Shown in pieces: positions 5,611-6,748 of a DNA stretch of 6,748 bases. The position numbers and the translations under genes were made by a program. Source of the stretch: Gammaproteobacteria bacterium (GTDB taxonomy: Bacteria > Pseudomonadota > Gammaproteobacteria > Thiohalobacterales > Thiohalobacteraceae). The first letter of the stretch is position 1. Every line of letters starts with the position of its first letter. The stretch lies in NCBI GenBank assembly GCA_016214925.1, contig JACRMO010000029.1:1-6748 (forward strand), read 5' to 3'. The notes beneath the pieces were generated by a model. That model was not told the origin of the DNA. It did not search any database and worked only from the letters and a program-made list of their open reading frames with translations.

Positions 5611-5647
5611 GGAGCGGGGCGGCCATATAGGCGCATTATCGTGAAGC

Positions 5648-6091
5648 TTAATCCAGGTCCAGCGGCTTCACCGGTGCTTCCATCCAACTGTCATCCGTGT
5701 GCCAATCGAAGGCGGGGTTGTCGACGAACAGTTCGACTTCATTACCGTCGGGATCTCTGAGGTACAGGCTCTGGCTGACGGTGTGGTCGGCCATGCCGTC
5801 GATGGGGTGGCCGGTCTGCGCGCATCGATCCCGTGCGGCGCGCAGTTCATCGAGGCTGTCGCCGATTTTCCAGCCGACGTGATAGAGACCGATGCGGCGA
5901 CCGGCGAGCGGGCCGGGTGCGTCGCCGACTTGGATGAGGAGTAATTCGTGGTGGGTGTGTCCGCCTGACAACAGGACGGCGCGGCCGTTGAAGATGCGCC
6001 CTTTGACGCTCAGGCCGACGACGTCCTGGTAGAACGCGAGGGAGCGGTCCAGGTCGCGTACATAAAAGACGACATGACCGAGTTCCGGCAT
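5648..6091 (-). CDS. VOC-superfamily protein (glyoxalase / extradiol dioxygenase-like)
   Basis: The product is 147 residues from ATG 6091, with GGAG (6101-6098) 6 nt upstream, to TAA 5650-5648. The whole chain is one vicinal-oxygen-chelate domain of two beta-alpha-beta-beta-beta units: unit one 'LGHVVFYVRDLDRSLAFYQD' (4-23), unit two from 'IGLYHVGWKI' (67-76) to 'LYLRDPDGNEVELFVD' (109-124). The likely metal ligands are His6, Glu49 (in THHEL), His71 and Glu120, the positions used by glyoxalase I-like enzymes; extradiol dioxygenases use three of these (His, His, Glu). The C-terminal 'PAFDWHTDDSW' tail is like that of catechol-2,3-dioxygenase-related members. The exact reaction cannot be told; it is cytoplasmic. 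The gene starts 46 bp after the SYLF gene stop on the same strand, so it is probably the second gene of that operon. Confidence 0.9.
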   Translation of the reverse strand: MPELGHVVFYVRDLDRSLAFYQDVVGLSVKGRIFNGRAVLLSGGHTHHELLLIQVGDAPGPLAGRRIGLYHVGWKIGDSLDELRAARDRCAQTGHPIDGMADHTVSQSLYLRDPDGNEVELFVDNPAFDWHTDDSWMEAPVKPLDLD

Positions 6092-6137
6092 CGGTTACTC
6101 CGCAGGGTTGCGCTCTGCACGGCGGGTGCGCGTGCGT

Positions 6138-6698
6138 TCACTTCGGTGTGTACCTGAACTTCTGTCCGCCTACCGAAGCCTCGTACATCAGGCCGCCTTT
6201 GGCAAGGGTGAAGATGGCGACACCGTTGCTGTAGTCGGCATCGGCCGACGCGCCCGCAGTGATGGCGACGGCGGAGGCCTGGGCACTGAAGGCGAAATTG
6301 CCGGACTTGAAGGTATCCAGCGTGGCCTTGTCTTTGAAGAAGATGATCTCGCTGTAGGCCTGTCCGCCCAGTTGGAAGCCGATGGTGAGCTGGGTGAGGC
6401 TCGACGTGCCGACCCGCGCGCCGCGCTCGTAGACTTCAGCTTTGCCATAGGCGCCGCCGATGCCGATTCCGCCTTTGCCGACCGTGGGGAAGACGGCATA
6501 GCCATAGGCCTTGTCGAAGAACACCTTGATGCCGGGGTCCTTGTTCTTGAAGGCGGCGATGGTTGCGGCGGCCGCGTTGCTGGCGGCGGGCTGGTCCTCG
6601 GCCTTTTCCTTGGCGAGCGGGTTCCAGCCGGCCTGCGCTGTGGTCGCGGCGAACAGCGACAGGGTGAGCAGTAGCGAGCGGGCGAATGTGCGGCGCAT
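6138..6698 (-). CDS. SYLF (Ysc84) domain protein, predicted secreted
   Basis: The product is 186 residues from ATG 6698, with a GGAGA site (6712-6708) 9 nt upstream, to TGA 6140-6138. A typical signal peptide, 'MRRTFARSLLLTLSLFAATT' then AQA, is cut probably after residue 23. A short Ala-rich linker (about 30-48) leads to the SYLF/Ysc84 domain (about 49-184): 'AYGYAVFPTVGKGGIGIGGA' (64-83), 'GTSSLTQLTIGFQLGGQAYS' (97-116), 'EIIFFKDKATLDTF' (117-130), 'FSAQASAVAIT' (137-147) and 'GLMYEASVGGQKFRY' (169-183). In eukaryotes the domain binds phosphoinositides and actin; bacterial exported versions are of unknown function, presumably envelope-associated. No lipobox Cys follows the signal, so it should be soluble periplasmic or surface-bound. 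It heads a likely operon with the VOC gene; the promoter would lie in or beyond the last 50 bp of the window. Confidence 0.92.
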   Translation of the reverse strand: MRRTFARSLLLTLSLFAATTAQAGWNPLAKEKAEDQPAASNAAAATIAAFKNKDPGIKVFFDKAYGYAVFPTVGKGGIGIGGAYGKAEVYERGARVGTSSLTQLTIGFQLGGQAYSEIIFFKDKATLDTFKSGNFAFSAQASAVAITAGASADADYSNGVAIFTLAKGGLMYEASVGGQKFRYTPK

Positions 6699-6748
6699 GG
6701 TCGGGTTTCTCCGGTAAGTCGGGATGTGACTGCCGAGGGTATCGACCG

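Larger units (their letters stand above)
5129..5647. other. Gene-poor stretch between the DUF1326 and VOC genes
   Basis: About 520 bp without a convincing gene. Open frames on both strands (plus 5182-5403, minus 5224-5460, minus 5412-5687) resemble no family I know. The right 60 bp or so next to the DUF1326 gene should hold its promoter and leader, including the imperfect dyad CCGCC...GGCGG near 5146-5164. Other contents are two hairpins (listed separately), an integron-core-like GTTAGAT at 5399-5405, and a mini-frame of 11 codons at 5451-5486 with a GAGGAG site in front. It looks less GC-rich than the genes and is probably gene debris. Confidence 0.55.

Noticed and set aside
5535..5630. Short plus-strand frame (31 residues, MYLSDAKARYLGLP...)
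   Set aside because: Natural-looking composition but too short, with a weak ribosome site and the 9 bp inverted repeat inside; no family recognised.
6108..6674. Plus-strand open frame of 188 codons
   Set aside because: Shadow of the SYLF-domain gene, whose signal peptide and domain motifs are clear on the minus strand.
1..6748. tRNA genes, CRISPR arrays, insertion-sequence transposases
   Set aside because: Both strands were read for these; no cloverleaf, spaced direct repeats or transposase motifs were seen.

Overview
The window looks like a chromosomal segment of a GC-rich proteobacterium, most likely a gammaproteobacterium. The grounds are the HDOD-GAF regulator, the COG3671-like membrane protein, the SYLF lipoprotein-like protein and a REP doublet of the 'GTAGGAGCGG' kind familiar from pseudomonads and relatives. 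Genus cannot be fixed from the sequence. No rRNA, tRNA, CRISPR array, transposase or integrase was found.

Left part, plus strand (1-3218): the C-terminal part of an HDOD-GAF signalling protein (1-1209); a 129 bp MITE-like repeat with terminal inverted repeats (1229-1357); an exported dienelactone hydrolase (1472-2260); a REP doublet (2271-2337); then a closely spaced pair, a small COG3671/DUF4870-like membrane protein (2420-2824) and a 120-residue coiled-coil plus beta-repeat protein (2856-3218).

Middle part, minus strand (3219-5647): an accessory-looking block. Its core is a two-gene unit, a soluble cysteine-motif DUF1326 protein (4510-5112) followed by a Met/Cys-rich DUF2182 integral membrane protein (3735-4445, reading frame open to 4502). 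Downstream in the same orientation lies the broken 5' end of a truncated-hemoglobin gene (3532-3650), with one frameshift and loss of everything after about 40 residues. Two gene-poor stretches (3219-3531 and 5129-5647) flank the unit. They look less GC-rich than the genes and hold only hairpins and debris, which suggests insertion and decay at this locus.

Right part, minus strand (5648-6748): a probable two-gene operon, a secreted SYLF/Ysc84-domain protein (6138-6698) and then a VOC-superfamily glyoxalase/dioxygenase-like enzyme (5648-6091), 46 bp apart.

The most interesting items are the DUF1326-DUF2182 pair as a candidate uncharacterised metal or redox system, the absence of a normal start codon upstream of the first membrane segment of the DUF2182 gene, the frameshifted hemoglobin remnant, and the compensatory stem change in the REP doublet.
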